Of a DNA stretch of 19,683 nucleotides, positions 1 through 8,526 are shown piece after piece. The notes under the pieces are model-generated. The model saw only the letters and a list, made by a program, of their open reading frames with translations. It made no database searches and was not told the origin of the DNA. The DNA is from JAWOJF01 sp046481785 (lineage in GTDB: Bacteria; Bacteroidota; Ignavibacteria; Ignavibacteriales; Ignavibacteriaceae): the NCBI GenBank assembly GCA_046481785.1, contig JAWOJF010000027.1, positions 1 to 19,683 of the forward strand, in the 5' to 3' direction. The number at the start of each line of letters is the position of its first letter. Position 1 is the stretch's first letter. A program made the translations under genes and the position numbers.

Positions 1-2301
1 TGCCGCTGCATTAAGAGTTACCTGTCTGCCGCTTACTATTCCATTGATGGATGCAGCCGGCAAATTATCGGGAGTATACGTAAGTACAAGATTCCTGGAG
101 ATTGATTTATAACCCCTGTTATCCTCTGCAATTATGTAAAAGATATTTTCCCCTTCATTAAGTATAACATCCATTGAAAACTTTCCGTCCACCACAGGAA
201 GTATATGTTCCGCATTATTAAAAAACGCCTGCACGGTGGCTATAGCACTATCACTTAGTTCACCATGTACTGTTACATTTGAGTACCAATAAGTAAGTGA
301 AGGGGTAAGAAAAGTAATAGCAGGCCCGAAAGTAGCAAGACTGTCTGATATATCGCTTGCTGAGAGTGAAAGAATGCCCCTGCCTTTATTATCCAGTGCT
401 ACAACCCGGGGTCCGCCCAATTGGCCGGAGGGGATATAGTTAGAAAACATCCTGTTCTGCCAAAATCTGCTTCGGGTAAATGCGGCATCATATATATCAG
501 GATCAATATCGCTATCAATTCCACCTTCTGCTTCAGTTACTTCATGTGCATCACCGGAACCATCGCTTAGTGCAATATATGAGAAGACATAAAAATATCT
601 TTGAAGATTCCAGGTCCCGATTATGCTGTCAAGAATTGCAAGACTTATTTTAAATTGAAACTTATTTGACGTTAATGCATCATCATTAACATTAATAACA
701 ATATCACTGTATTCAGGCGGATTGCTTGATATCATTATCCTGTTTTCTACGTCGGAATTCTCATACTGATTGCCGGGTGCGGCTATTGCTGCAAATATTC
801 CCTGCCCATTCCAGTCAATGGTCTTAATATCAAGTCCCTTAGGATCATCAATTAAAGTTGTTGAAGGATTTGAAATAATAAAACCAAGCCTTGTATTGTT
901 TCCAATATCTTTCATCTCAATTGTAAAATGAAGTGAATCATGATTTTCAGTTTCATCTATTGTAACAGAAAGAATATCACACGACCCATCATAATTTAAC
1001 TGGTAAGAATATTGGTCATCACTTTCTGCATCCACTATATAAACGCCGGTATTCCGGGTATAAATGCCGTATACATATTGTTCTGATGCGGTTAGGCCTT
1101 CCATATTTTTATATGAAACTTCAATCTTATGCCTGCCTTCACCTGTAAAACTGAAGGTTGAAGTAATTTTAGATGAATCGGAATTATAAGTATAAGTTTG
1201 TGTAACATCATCTGCTTTTACCTGTATAGTTGTTTCATCCACACCACCGGATATAACACCGGGGCGCAGCAGCGCCTGAAAGTTTATATTTACAGTTTCT
1301 TCAGAATAAACTGTTCCTTCTGCAGGCTGCAGAAGTTTAACCGCCGGTATAGAATCAGGGAAAGCAATAACAAGATTATTGGCATCTGAAGTTGAAGCTA
1401 TTTTTGTTTCATCCGGATCATTTACCCAGGTAGTACCGTTAAGCTTAAACTTATATTCAAAAGTATCGGGCGGCATTAATGCAGTCCCTTCCCACAAACC
1501 GTCTTTATCCGGATCACTTAATTGATTAAAAGTATCATTCCAGTTGTTGAAGGTACCAACAGCGGCAACTTTTGTAATTGCCCGTGCATAAACAATACTT
1601 GTGTTGTACTGGTCAAAATAAAAATCAACGGGTATCTGGTAAGCAACGTAATCCGGATCCCTGGTAAATTCGGCTGTACGGCTGTCTGTACCCCGACCTG
1701 AAACAATACTTACAGTTACAGTATGTTCGCCTGTACTTAATGCAGGGTCCGGCTGATACGAAAATTCTCTTTTTACCGCATCATAATATTGAGAAGGATC
1801 AGGCAGGTTAACACCATCAATAGTAACCGTAATATCATTTGCATTAATAGGATTAGCTTCGGTAAAAGCAAACATAGCCCGTATAGGCAGTCCGTTTTCT
1901 GAATTATCTATAAACCTTTCACCCTTTGAATTAATGTCTCTCGGAAGCAAATAGGTAATCATGGGATCTTTTACTTCAAGAATGGAGTTCTCACTGTCAA
2001 GGACATTAATTACCGGGTTATCGGGATCGGTAAAAGCCAGGCCCCAGTCGGCATCCATAACAAATTTATAATTATGATTCGGTTCAACCGGCAGGTCAAC
2101 TGTAAGTTCATACTCTCCATCGCCGTCAGGGTCAGTCATAAGGTAATTATCATCGTTATTCTGCCAGCCGTTAAATGTACCGGCAACTCTCAACGCAGTG
2201 AATTCTGTGTAATCAGGTTTAAAATGGAATGTTACAGGCACCTGGGCGAAAGTAATTGAACAGAGGATGCATAAAAAGCTTATAAAAAATACTTTTTTCA
2301 T
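1..2301 (-). CDS. Secreted multi-module alpha-glucan-active protein, C-terminal part beyond window (partial)
   Basis: The frame is open from an ATG at 2301 to the window edge (767 residues), so the 3' end is missing. A GGAG at 2308-2311 sits 6 nt before the ATG. Residues 1-20 are a signal peptide ending in FAQ. Two starch-binding-like E-set modules (CBM48/AMPK type) follow at about 22-110 (GTFNGW at 41-46) and 220-315 (GTFNNW at 249-254). Residues about 412-650, opening VYIVDAESDD, resemble the C-terminal module of glucodextranases. Residues about 658-745, with NEGENIFYIIAEDNRG, resemble glucodextranase domain B, an Ig-like fold. No catalytic motif is visible. I infer that a GH13- or GH15-type catalytic domain, and perhaps a T9SS sorting tail, lies past position 1. 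It is the last visible gene of the receptor operon, 83 bp after the three-module binding protein. The product is probably an extracellular amylase or pullulanase-like enzyme. The accessory modules are moderately sure; the enzyme class is a guess. Confidence 0.75.
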   Translation of the reverse strand, partial: MKKVFFISFLCILCSITFAQVPVTFHFKPDYTEFTALRVAGTFNGWQNNDDNYLMTDPDGDGEYELTVDLPVEPNHNYKFVMDADWGLAFTDPDNPVINVLDSENSILEVKDPMITYLLPRDINSKGERFIDNSENGLPIRAMFAFTEANPINANDITVTIDGVNLPDPSQYYDAVKREFSYQPDPALSTGEHTVTVSIVSGRGTDSRTAEFTRDPDYVAYQIPVDFYFDQYNTSIVYARAITKVAAVGTFNNWNDTFNQLSDPDKDGLWEGTALMPPDTFEYKFKLNGTTWVNDPDETKIASTSDANNLVIAFPDSIPAVKLLQPAEGTVYSEETVNINFQALLRPGVISGGVDETTIQVKADDVTQTYTYNSDSSKITSTFSFTGEGRHKIEVSYKNMEGLTASEQYVYGIYTRNTGVYIVDAESDDQYSYQLNYDGSCDILSVTIDETENHDSLHFTIEMKDIGNNTRLGFIISNPSTTLIDDPKGLDIKTIDWNGQGIFAAIAAPGNQYENSDVENRIMISSNPPEYSDIVINVNDDALTSNKFQFKISLAILDSIIGTWNLQRYFYVFSYIALSDGSGDAHEVTEAEGGIDSDIDPDIYDAAFTRSRFWQNRMFSNYIPSGQLGGPRVVALDNKGRGILSLSASDISDSLATFGPAITFLTPSLTYWYSNVTVHGELSDSAIATVQAFFNNAEHILPVVDGKFSMDVILNEGENIFYIIAEDNRGYKSISRNLVLTYTPDNLPAASINGIVSGRQVTLNAAA

Positions 2302-2384
2302 TTTTTACTCCGGGGCAGGTTAAAAAACAAGAGCCAGAGTATTTTTCAACCCTGGCTCCATATTCATTCAGGACCAAATGAGAA

Positions 2385-3824
2385 TTACTTCATTAATAAC
2401 ATTTTCTTTGTTGCAGTATAATTTCCTGCACTAATTGTGTAGAAGTAAACACCGCTTGTTAAATTAGCAGCGTTAAAATCTACATCAAATGTACCTGCAT
2501 TCATCTGTTCGTTAAGAAGTGTAGCTACTTCCTGTCCTAAAAGATTGAATATCTTTAATGTAACTACGCCTGCCTCAGGAACTGAGAAACGGATGTTTGT
2601 TGTAGGGTTAAACGGGTTAGGATAATTCTGATCCAGGTTGTAAACAGCGGGAATACCTGAAGGAATTTCTGTAACACCGGTAACAACATCAACAAGCTCA
2701 TGATCACCGGTAACACCCCACTGGTTACGTACAGTAGCACTAACCATGTCTGATGTTAATTCGATAAAATGATCACTTGCAACGCCTGCTTCATTATCAT
2801 TGCTTCCGGTATTAGAAGGCAGCCCCCAGTTTGCACCATACTTATATTGAATTCTAAATGGAGAATATTGCGGGAAAACTAGTTCTAGTGTCCATAAAGA
2901 ATCATCTGCAACCATATCACCATTAGTGCCGTCATTATACATATAGTGTACTACAGTAGAATCGTCATCAGGCCATCCGCCAACAGGCCACTGAAGGGGC
3001 GGGTTAGCGCCAGCAATAACAACATTTTCAATTGAGGTAAATGGCTGGCCTGTATAAGAAGATACAGCACCATTAACATTTACAACAAATTTAATTGTAA
3101 CAGGATTATTAGTAATGTTGTCAAGAGTTAAATCATTAAATGTTCTCTCGGTATACACTGACCCGGCATCAAAATCTTCCTGGGTTATTACATAAATTTT
3201 GTTAGGATCACCTTCCCAGGCTGTACCGGTAGCATTCAGGTAAGCATATTTATAACCAATCTCTTCACCCACAAACGCAACATAATTAACTGTTAACTCG
3301 TAGTAGTTAGGATCAGAAGAACTTTGAGATAATATATCATCTCCTGACCAGCCGTTAAAGGTTCCTCTTACGGTTAAAGTATCGGTAGCGGGAATAAAAC
3401 GGCCTGAAACTATTTCAAACTCCATGTTAACTGAAAAAGTAACTGCAAGTTCCTTTGTTTCGGCTGTTACAACAACACTGTCAAAAAAAGCTTCATAAAC
3501 ACTATTGCCTTCAGGAACAACATACATTCTATCTGCAATAGATTCCCATCCGTCCGAATTTTTAACAAATTTAAACATCAAAGTATCACCAACTGCAAAA
3601 GTATCAATTGTAACTGTGTAAATTGTATCTGCATCTGGTCCATCCAGTTGTGTAGCAGTGGTATTCCAGCCGTTGAATGTACCGGCAATATGCACAGTAT
3701 CGGTTCCTACGTTGAACTCACCTCTTAATGCTTCATCGCTCATATCAACCCTGAACTCCACGGTTTGAGCAAAAGCATTGCCTGCTATAAAAATAGCAAT
3801 TATTATGTACAACATTCTTTTCAT
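2385..3824 (-). CDS. Surface glucan-binding protein with three CBM-like modules and T9SS type A sorting domain
   Basis: This is a 479-residue secreted protein with no enzyme motif. The signal peptide is residues 1-20 (ends FAQ). Module 1 (about 22-117) has HIAGTFNGW. Module 2 (126-230) has VRGTFNGW. Module 3 (241-372) is more divergent, with VVIAGANPPLQWPVGGW. GTFNGW followed by a KFV or YKY strand is typical of starch-binding E-set domains (CBM48/CBM20-like). Residues 395-479 are a textbook T9SS type A sorting domain: NYPNPFNPTT, then a VTLKIFNLLGQEV strand, then SGVYFYTI, ending KKMLLMK. The protein should therefore be exported by T9SS and held at the cell surface. The start has a strong AAAGGAG (3834-3840), 9 nt upstream. 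By analogy with SusE/SusF it would be a non-catalytic glucan anchor, but the ligand is inferred only from module type and from the flanking genes. Confidence 0.85.
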   Translation of the reverse strand: MKRMLYIIIAIFIAGNAFAQTVEFRVDMSDEALRGEFNVGTDTVHIAGTFNGWNTTATQLDGPDADTIYTVTIDTFAVGDTLMFKFVKNSDGWESIADRMYVVPEGNSVYEAFFDSVVVTAETKELAVTFSVNMEFEIVSGRFIPATDTLTVRGTFNGWSGDDILSQSSSDPNYYELTVNYVAFVGEEIGYKYAYLNATGTAWEGDPNKIYVITQEDFDAGSVYTERTFNDLTLDNITNNPVTIKFVVNVNGAVSSYTGQPFTSIENVVIAGANPPLQWPVGGWPDDDSTVVHYMYNDGTNGDMVADDSLWTLELVFPQYSPFRIQYKYGANWGLPSNTGSNDNEAGVASDHFIELTSDMVSATVRNQWGVTGDHELVDVVTGVTEIPSGIPAVYNLDQNYPNPFNPTTNIRFSVPEAGVVTLKIFNLLGQEVATLLNEQMNAGTFDVDFNAANLTSGVYFYTISAGNYTATKKMLLMK

Positions 3825-3881
3825 ATAACCTGTCTCCTTTAGTTTATTGTGTAATCAAAAAAATTACGAATGAATTAAATG

Positions 3882-4910
3882 CTAAAATTTTACTCCTACA
3901 GAGAACTGCTGTGTATTATCTAGCCTGCCAAACTCCTGGAAGGCATAATCAAAAAAGAGCCCAAGGCTGGGGTCAAAATCATAATTAACACCAAACCCAA
4001 GAGTTAAGCCCTCTTCAGAATTCTCAAGAAATAAAGATTTATAGCCGCCGCGTATTGCTATCATATTCATAAAAACGTACTCAGCACCAATATTTAATGA
4101 TTCGGCATTATCATTAGGATGAAGTGCATCTGCGGCAACAGTAAAGCGGTGGCTTTCAAGGTTAACAACATCCATAGCAACACCTACCCTGAAGGTAAGA
4201 GGCAGCGGGTAAGAATCAGTGTTAAGTTTTGCCAGTATCTCATCATTATTTCCGCTTATCTGTCTGTTTATATCTGTTTGAATGTAAAGGTCTTTACCGT
4301 CAAGCTGCATATCACTTCCGAAATTGGTAATGGTGGCGCCTATTCTTAATCCGTAAATATCTGAAAGGAATAAGACTCCAAGATCAAAGGCTATTGCCCC
4401 GGCGGTAGAGTTCCATATTTTCTGATTTACATATTTTACATTAGCTCCAATTGAGAATCTGTCAGTTAAATTAAACCCGTAAGTTAATGCCATTACCAGG
4501 TCCTGAGGATTAAACATTTCTCCTGTACCTTCGGGCTCTCTGAGAGTGGTTACTTCCATTTCACCATAATCAAGGTAATTTATACTTAAACCGAAAACGC
4601 CAAGATCACCCATGGAGAGCATAGCGCCGGCCCAGTTATAACTTATATCGGCAAACCACTTAGAGTGTGAAAATAATGCCCCGTTAGATTGTGCCCTTGA
4701 TGCGCCTGCCGGATTCCAGTATAGTGCAGTAACATCATTTGAAGTTGCAACAAAGGCGCCTCCCATTGCAACTGCCCTGGGGCCAATTCCTATATTCAGA
4801 AACGGTGCCGCGGTGGAACCTACTTTAGTCTGTGCAGGCATAAATCCGGCTGCCAGTAATATTAGTATTAAAACATTTTTCCCTGCAAGGGATTTAATTT
4901 TGTTAAACAT
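3882..4910 (-). CDS. PorV/PorQ-family outer-membrane beta-barrel protein
   Basis: This is a 342-residue protein with a signal peptide (about 1-27, ending MPAQ). The conserved N-terminal block follows, with GIGPRAVAMGGAFVA and then DVTALYWNPAG at about 42-70, which marks the PorV/PorQ (UPF0164, FadL-like) family. The rest is alternating amphipathic strands, such as GVFGLSINYLDYG, FSIGANVKYVNQKIW and LTLGFGVNYDF. It ends in an aromatic residue (FSVGVKF), as outer-membrane barrels do. In T9SS organisms PorV shuttles cargo from the translocon to the attachment complex; many genomes carry several paralogues beside individual surface systems. It lies 18 bp after the 1197-residue protein and 57 bp before the T9SS-tailed binding protein, so it may be a dedicated partner for these cargoes (inference). 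GGAG at 4916-4919, 5 nt before the ATG, supports the start. Confidence 0.85.
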   Translation of the reverse strand: MFNKIKSLAGKNVLILILLAAGFMPAQTKVGSTAAPFLNIGIGPRAVAMGGAFVATSNDVTALYWNPAGASRAQSNGALFSHSKWFADISYNWAGAMLSMGDLGVFGLSINYLDYGEMEVTTLREPEGTGEMFNPQDLVMALTYGFNLTDRFSIGANVKYVNQKIWNSTAGAIAFDLGVLFLSDIYGLRIGATITNFGSDMQLDGKDLYIQTDINRQISGNNDEILAKLNTDSYPLPLTFRVGVAMDVVNLESHRFTVAADALHPNDNAESLNIGAEYVFMNMIAIRGGYKSLFLENSEEGLTLGFGVNYDFDPSLGLFFDYAFQEFGRLDNTQQFSVGVKF

Positions 4911-4928
4911 TTTTTCTCCGTTACAGCA

Positions 4929-7900
4929 TTATTTAATTAGGGCCAGTTTGCCGATCTTTTTCCCGATATTTTCAGTCTCTACCACATAGACATATACACC
5001 ATAGGCTACATCCAGATTTTCTTCTGTTCTTAGATTCCAGTATACATCACCTACAAAAAGATTATCATGTGACAGTGTTCTGATCAGCTCGCCGCGTACA
5101 GTATAAATGTAAATCTTTGATCCCGGAGGAACATGGGTAAATCTTATTTCCCGTTCACCCCTGCCGCTTACCTGGGTACTTAATAACCGGGCTTCAGCTT
5201 CATGAGTAACTACATATGGATTTGGTACAACTTTTATTTTATCCAGGTCCGATTCAGTAGCGCTGCTGCTTATTTTTGCACCCTGCATTGAGAAAGTCAG
5301 TTTATCAGTTTCATTAAAAGGTTTCAGTGTTGATATCCTGTAGGTGCCCTGTTGTTCGATAGGAATATTTGTACCCACATAATTAAGAACCACCCTCCAT
5401 GTTCTGCGCAGGTTACCCTGTATATTTTCCTTAAAATCAATTGTATGAGTTGTAGATATTGTACCTGTTCTGAAGTAAGCGAAATCTATATATTGATCTT
5501 TGGTAAGATTTTTTATCCTGAATGTAACTGGTTCGGCAGGATGAATATTCCTTTGCGAAACAGGAAATATAGTATCAGCAACAGATGTATCAACAATAAC
5601 ATTTGAGAATTCTATCAGGTAATCGTTCGGAATTATAAGTCCGTTATTAGCCGGGTAGTTAACATCCCTAAGAGTCTGGATTGATATTGTCGGCTTCCTG
5701 TTTGGATCATTATATTCACCAACAAATCCGGATTTGGAAGTATCCAGCCTTATGTTCTGATCATTATACAATTGCAATCTGAAGCCGTGCTGAACAGGAG
5801 TATTGCCCGAAAAAACAGATGATTTATTTATAATACTATCATAAGCTGCAGTGTAAGATGTGCTGCCGTTGGTTCCAAAAGGCCTGCCGTTAACTATTAT
5901 AGTATCAACAGAAGGAATTGTAATGGTCTGCATTGGGTTTACTATAACAGGCTGTCCATTGCCGGGAATGATTAAAGTATCGGGAGTTTGAAGATCGAGA
6001 AGCGACCAGTTGGCAGTATAATCCTGCGCACCTGAATCCTCAAACACAACCTGGTAATTGTAACCATCCCTTACAGCCTGGTCATCAACCATTTGAACTT
6101 CAACACTTCCGGTACCAATAAAATTATCGGACTTCTGAATATCCGTAAAAGATGCTTTTACGTAACCGGCGGGGCGTGCCCCCGGAGTTATATAACCTGT
6201 ATTATCATCTGTAATAATTTCCCCGGTATTTGCTCTTCTTATAAACTTTGAATTTTCAGTTGGGAAAATATCAAGCTCTGAATCTCCTTCGTCATATGCA
6301 CAGACAGCATAATAATAAGTCTGCCCCAGAACAACATTTGAATCAACGAACTTGTTTGTAATACCAGTATTGTCACCAAGATAAAAAGTAGTACCGCCAA
6401 CAGTTTCAAGCAAACCGCGTGAAGGATAAAAATAACCGTTGATAGTATCTGCCAGATCATATTGAGCAATAGGTTTATCGAATGCAAGGAATCCCTGTGC
6501 ATTAGTAATAACTCTGGAATCGGCAAAATTCTGATCTGTTGCTCTGTATATTTTATATCCCTGGAAGTCCCTCTTTTTAGTAATAAAATCTATATCATTC
6601 TGTGTTGGTTCATTATCCCAGTATATTACAACATTACCATCCTCCTGTGAAATACTGATTTTGGGTTTTAAAGGAGGCTGCGGGAATTTATATCCTGAGT
6701 TATATATCTGCTGAACAATTCTTTTATTAGAGACTATATCCTGAAGGTCTTCGCCAAACAGCAGGGAAACTGAAAATCTTTCTTTTATATCAGGATTTCC
6801 CAAACTGGGAATAAGCGGAAAATATCCTGAAGCATAAATAAAATCACCATCCTGGGGCTGTGCAGGCACAACATCAAACCTTCCGGGAGTCATCCTGCTC
6901 CATAGAAGAGTATCATTTGACATATCGGGAGAAAGCTCGATATTAAAGAAATTGAAACTTGTTAAGCCGATTTGGTCAGATTCATCGGGATCAGTTCTTC
7001 CAAAATTAGGCTCGCCCTGGTCAGGAATACCGTTTCCTTCTCCTTCATCCGGCCCCTCGTAATTATTATCACGCGGCCCCAGCCCATCAATACCAACATC
7101 ATCGGTTAACGGGTTCCAGTCCTGGTCTTCATCAATATCATTATCTCTTTTTTCATCGATAAGCAAATCGTTTAAGCCATTACCTGTTACATAATTAATA
7201 TATTTAAGGCCCGGTACCCCGGCATCATTTCTTGTAGCAAAATGAACTGCTTCATTTTCATCTATAAGGCCGTCAAGATCATTATCAATTCCGTCTAATG
7301 CCGAAGCATGAGGAATATAAATAAAACCATTCCGCACCGGCTGAATTGCACCGATCTGCCCTTCACGGAAATATTTGCCAGCCTCAATTACAAATTCAAC
7401 TCCCATAGATGTAACAGTCTCCGGAAGCGAATTGATTTGATGAGTTGTTCTTTCATAGGTATCAGGATTAATTAAAACAACTACATCACCCACATTAAAA
7501 GTAACCGAATCAAAATCAGCCTTAACAAAATTTGGAGAATCCGGGTTTTCAGAATCTCCGTCATTATCGATTCCATCGAATGAATTGCCCGGGGACTCAA
7601 GGAAAGCATATCCTACATATCCAACTTTTTGTCCTTTGTTACCAATGCCGTCACTATCCCATGAATAAGTAATCCAATCTTCAACATCAAAAAATGCCTG
7701 GTCATCGCCGCTGTCACCATCGCCGCCGGCAAGAGTTCCAACAACAGTACCAAAATTAGCTTTCCTGTATGTTGTTGTTCCCTCGTTAGTAATATCATAC
7801 AGCCAGAAGATTGCATCTTCTGCAAGGAAATTTGACCACTGGAAACCTCTTACCCTCATTCTTAATCCAAGACCAAGCCTTGAAGGATCCCTGCTGTCAG

Positions 7901-8522
7901 GTAAAAATATGGGCTGACTGGGATCAAAATTCAGGAAGTTAAATTCATCATCTGCCTGATCATCTGCATCAAAGATACTTTCCTGGTCGGCATTTTTTAT
8001 ATTTCTTCCGAAATACCCAAACCATTGAGTATTACCTTCATCATCAACCCAGTTTCTTGCAATAGGGTCATTCCATCCACCAATAGGATATGATTCGGGC
8101 AGATGGCTCATTGCAACTGATTCATAATTTGAATTTCTAAAACCGGGCAGCGGATTCCAGCCCCAGAAATGGCCGTCAACAGGATGCCTTTCTTCCCCCT
8201 GCCTGTTTCTTGGTCCGCGTGAAATTATAACTGACTGTAAAGTATCTCCAAGCATATTAAAAAATTCAGCACCGATTAATGGAATACAATCACCGATATA
8301 ATTTTCACCTGAACCCAGAGGCCATTCACCTCTTATATCAACACCAACAAGGAACCCGGCTATCTGGCCGTCATTATGGAATGATATTCCTATTCTGTTT
8401 CCTGTATGCAGGCCTATAGATAATAACGAGGGATCACTTCTTTGGGCAATTATGTTTGCCGGTAAAATTCCTAACAGCAGTATTAATAGTAGAAAATTTC
8501 TGTGCATCTTTTTTGCTTTCAT
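4929..8522 (-). CDS. Large secreted protein with Asp-rich DGIDND motifs, Fn3-like region and T9SS-like C-terminus
   Basis: This is 1197 residues from the ATG at 8522. An upstream in-frame TTG at 8549 would overlap the receptor gene and put nine polar residues before the signal peptide, so I reject it. Residues 1-27 are a signal peptide (LLLILLLGILPANIIAQ). The body has Asp-rich loops: DGIDNDGD at about 316, DGIDNDLDGLIDE at about 410 and DNDIDEDQD at about 460. These look like calcium-binding, thrombospondin-type-3-like loops. A fibronectin-III-like region spans about 617-745 (VVIYWDNEPTQND, GYKIYRA, YYYAVCAYDEGDSE). The last 100 residues (KVVPNPYVV, then IYIYTVRGELIRTL, then YGVYVYVVETE, ending KLALIK) follow the T9SS sorting-domain plan. 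Only 4 bp separate it from the receptor stop and no ribosome site is visible, so translation is probably coupled. Function is unknown. Its place beside a TonB receptor suggests a surface partner in the position SusD holds in Sus systems. Confidence 0.8.
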   Translation of the reverse strand: MKAKKMHRNFLLLILLLGILPANIIAQRSDPSLLSIGLHTGNRIGISFHNDGQIAGFLVGVDIRGEWPLGSGENYIGDCIPLIGAEFFNMLGDTLQSVIISRGPRNRQGEERHPVDGHFWGWNPLPGFRNSNYESVAMSHLPESYPIGGWNDPIARNWVDDEGNTQWFGYFGRNIKNADQESIFDADDQADDEFNFLNFDPSQPIFLPDSRDPSRLGLGLRMRVRGFQWSNFLAEDAIFWLYDITNEGTTTYRKANFGTVVGTLAGGDGDSGDDQAFFDVEDWITYSWDSDGIGNKGQKVGYVGYAFLESPGNSFDGIDNDGDSENPDSPNFVKADFDSVTFNVGDVVVLINPDTYERTTHQINSLPETVTSMGVEFVIEAGKYFREGQIGAIQPVRNGFIYIPHASALDGIDNDLDGLIDENEAVHFATRNDAGVPGLKYINYVTGNGLNDLLIDEKRDNDIDEDQDWNPLTDDVGIDGLGPRDNNYEGPDEGEGNGIPDQGEPNFGRTDPDESDQIGLTSFNFFNIELSPDMSNDTLLWSRMTPGRFDVVPAQPQDGDFIYASGYFPLIPSLGNPDIKERFSVSLLFGEDLQDIVSNKRIVQQIYNSGYKFPQPPLKPKISISQEDGNVVIYWDNEPTQNDIDFITKKRDFQGYKIYRATDQNFADSRVITNAQGFLAFDKPIAQYDLADTINGYFYPSRGLLETVGGTTFYLGDNTGITNKFVDSNVVLGQTYYYAVCAYDEGDSELDIFPTENSKFIRRANTGEIITDDNTGYITPGARPAGYVKASFTDIQKSDNFIGTGSVEVQMVDDQAVRDGYNYQVVFEDSGAQDYTANWSLLDLQTPDTLIIPGNGQPVIVNPMQTITIPSVDTIIVNGRPFGTNGSTSYTAAYDSIINKSSVFSGNTPVQHGFRLQLYNDQNIRLDTSKSGFVGEYNDPNRKPTISIQTLRDVNYPANNGLIIPNDYLIEFSNVIVDTSVADTIFPVSQRNIHPAEPVTFRIKNLTKDQYIDFAYFRTGTISTTHTIDFKENIQGNLRRTWRVVLNYVGTNIPIEQQGTYRISTLKPFNETDKLTFSMQGAKISSSATESDLDKIKVVPNPYVVTHEAEARLLSTQVSGRGEREIRFTHVPPGSKIYIYTVRGELIRTLSHDNLFVGDVYWNLRTEENLDVAYGVYVYVVETENIGKKIGKLALIK

Positions 8523-8526
8523 ATTT

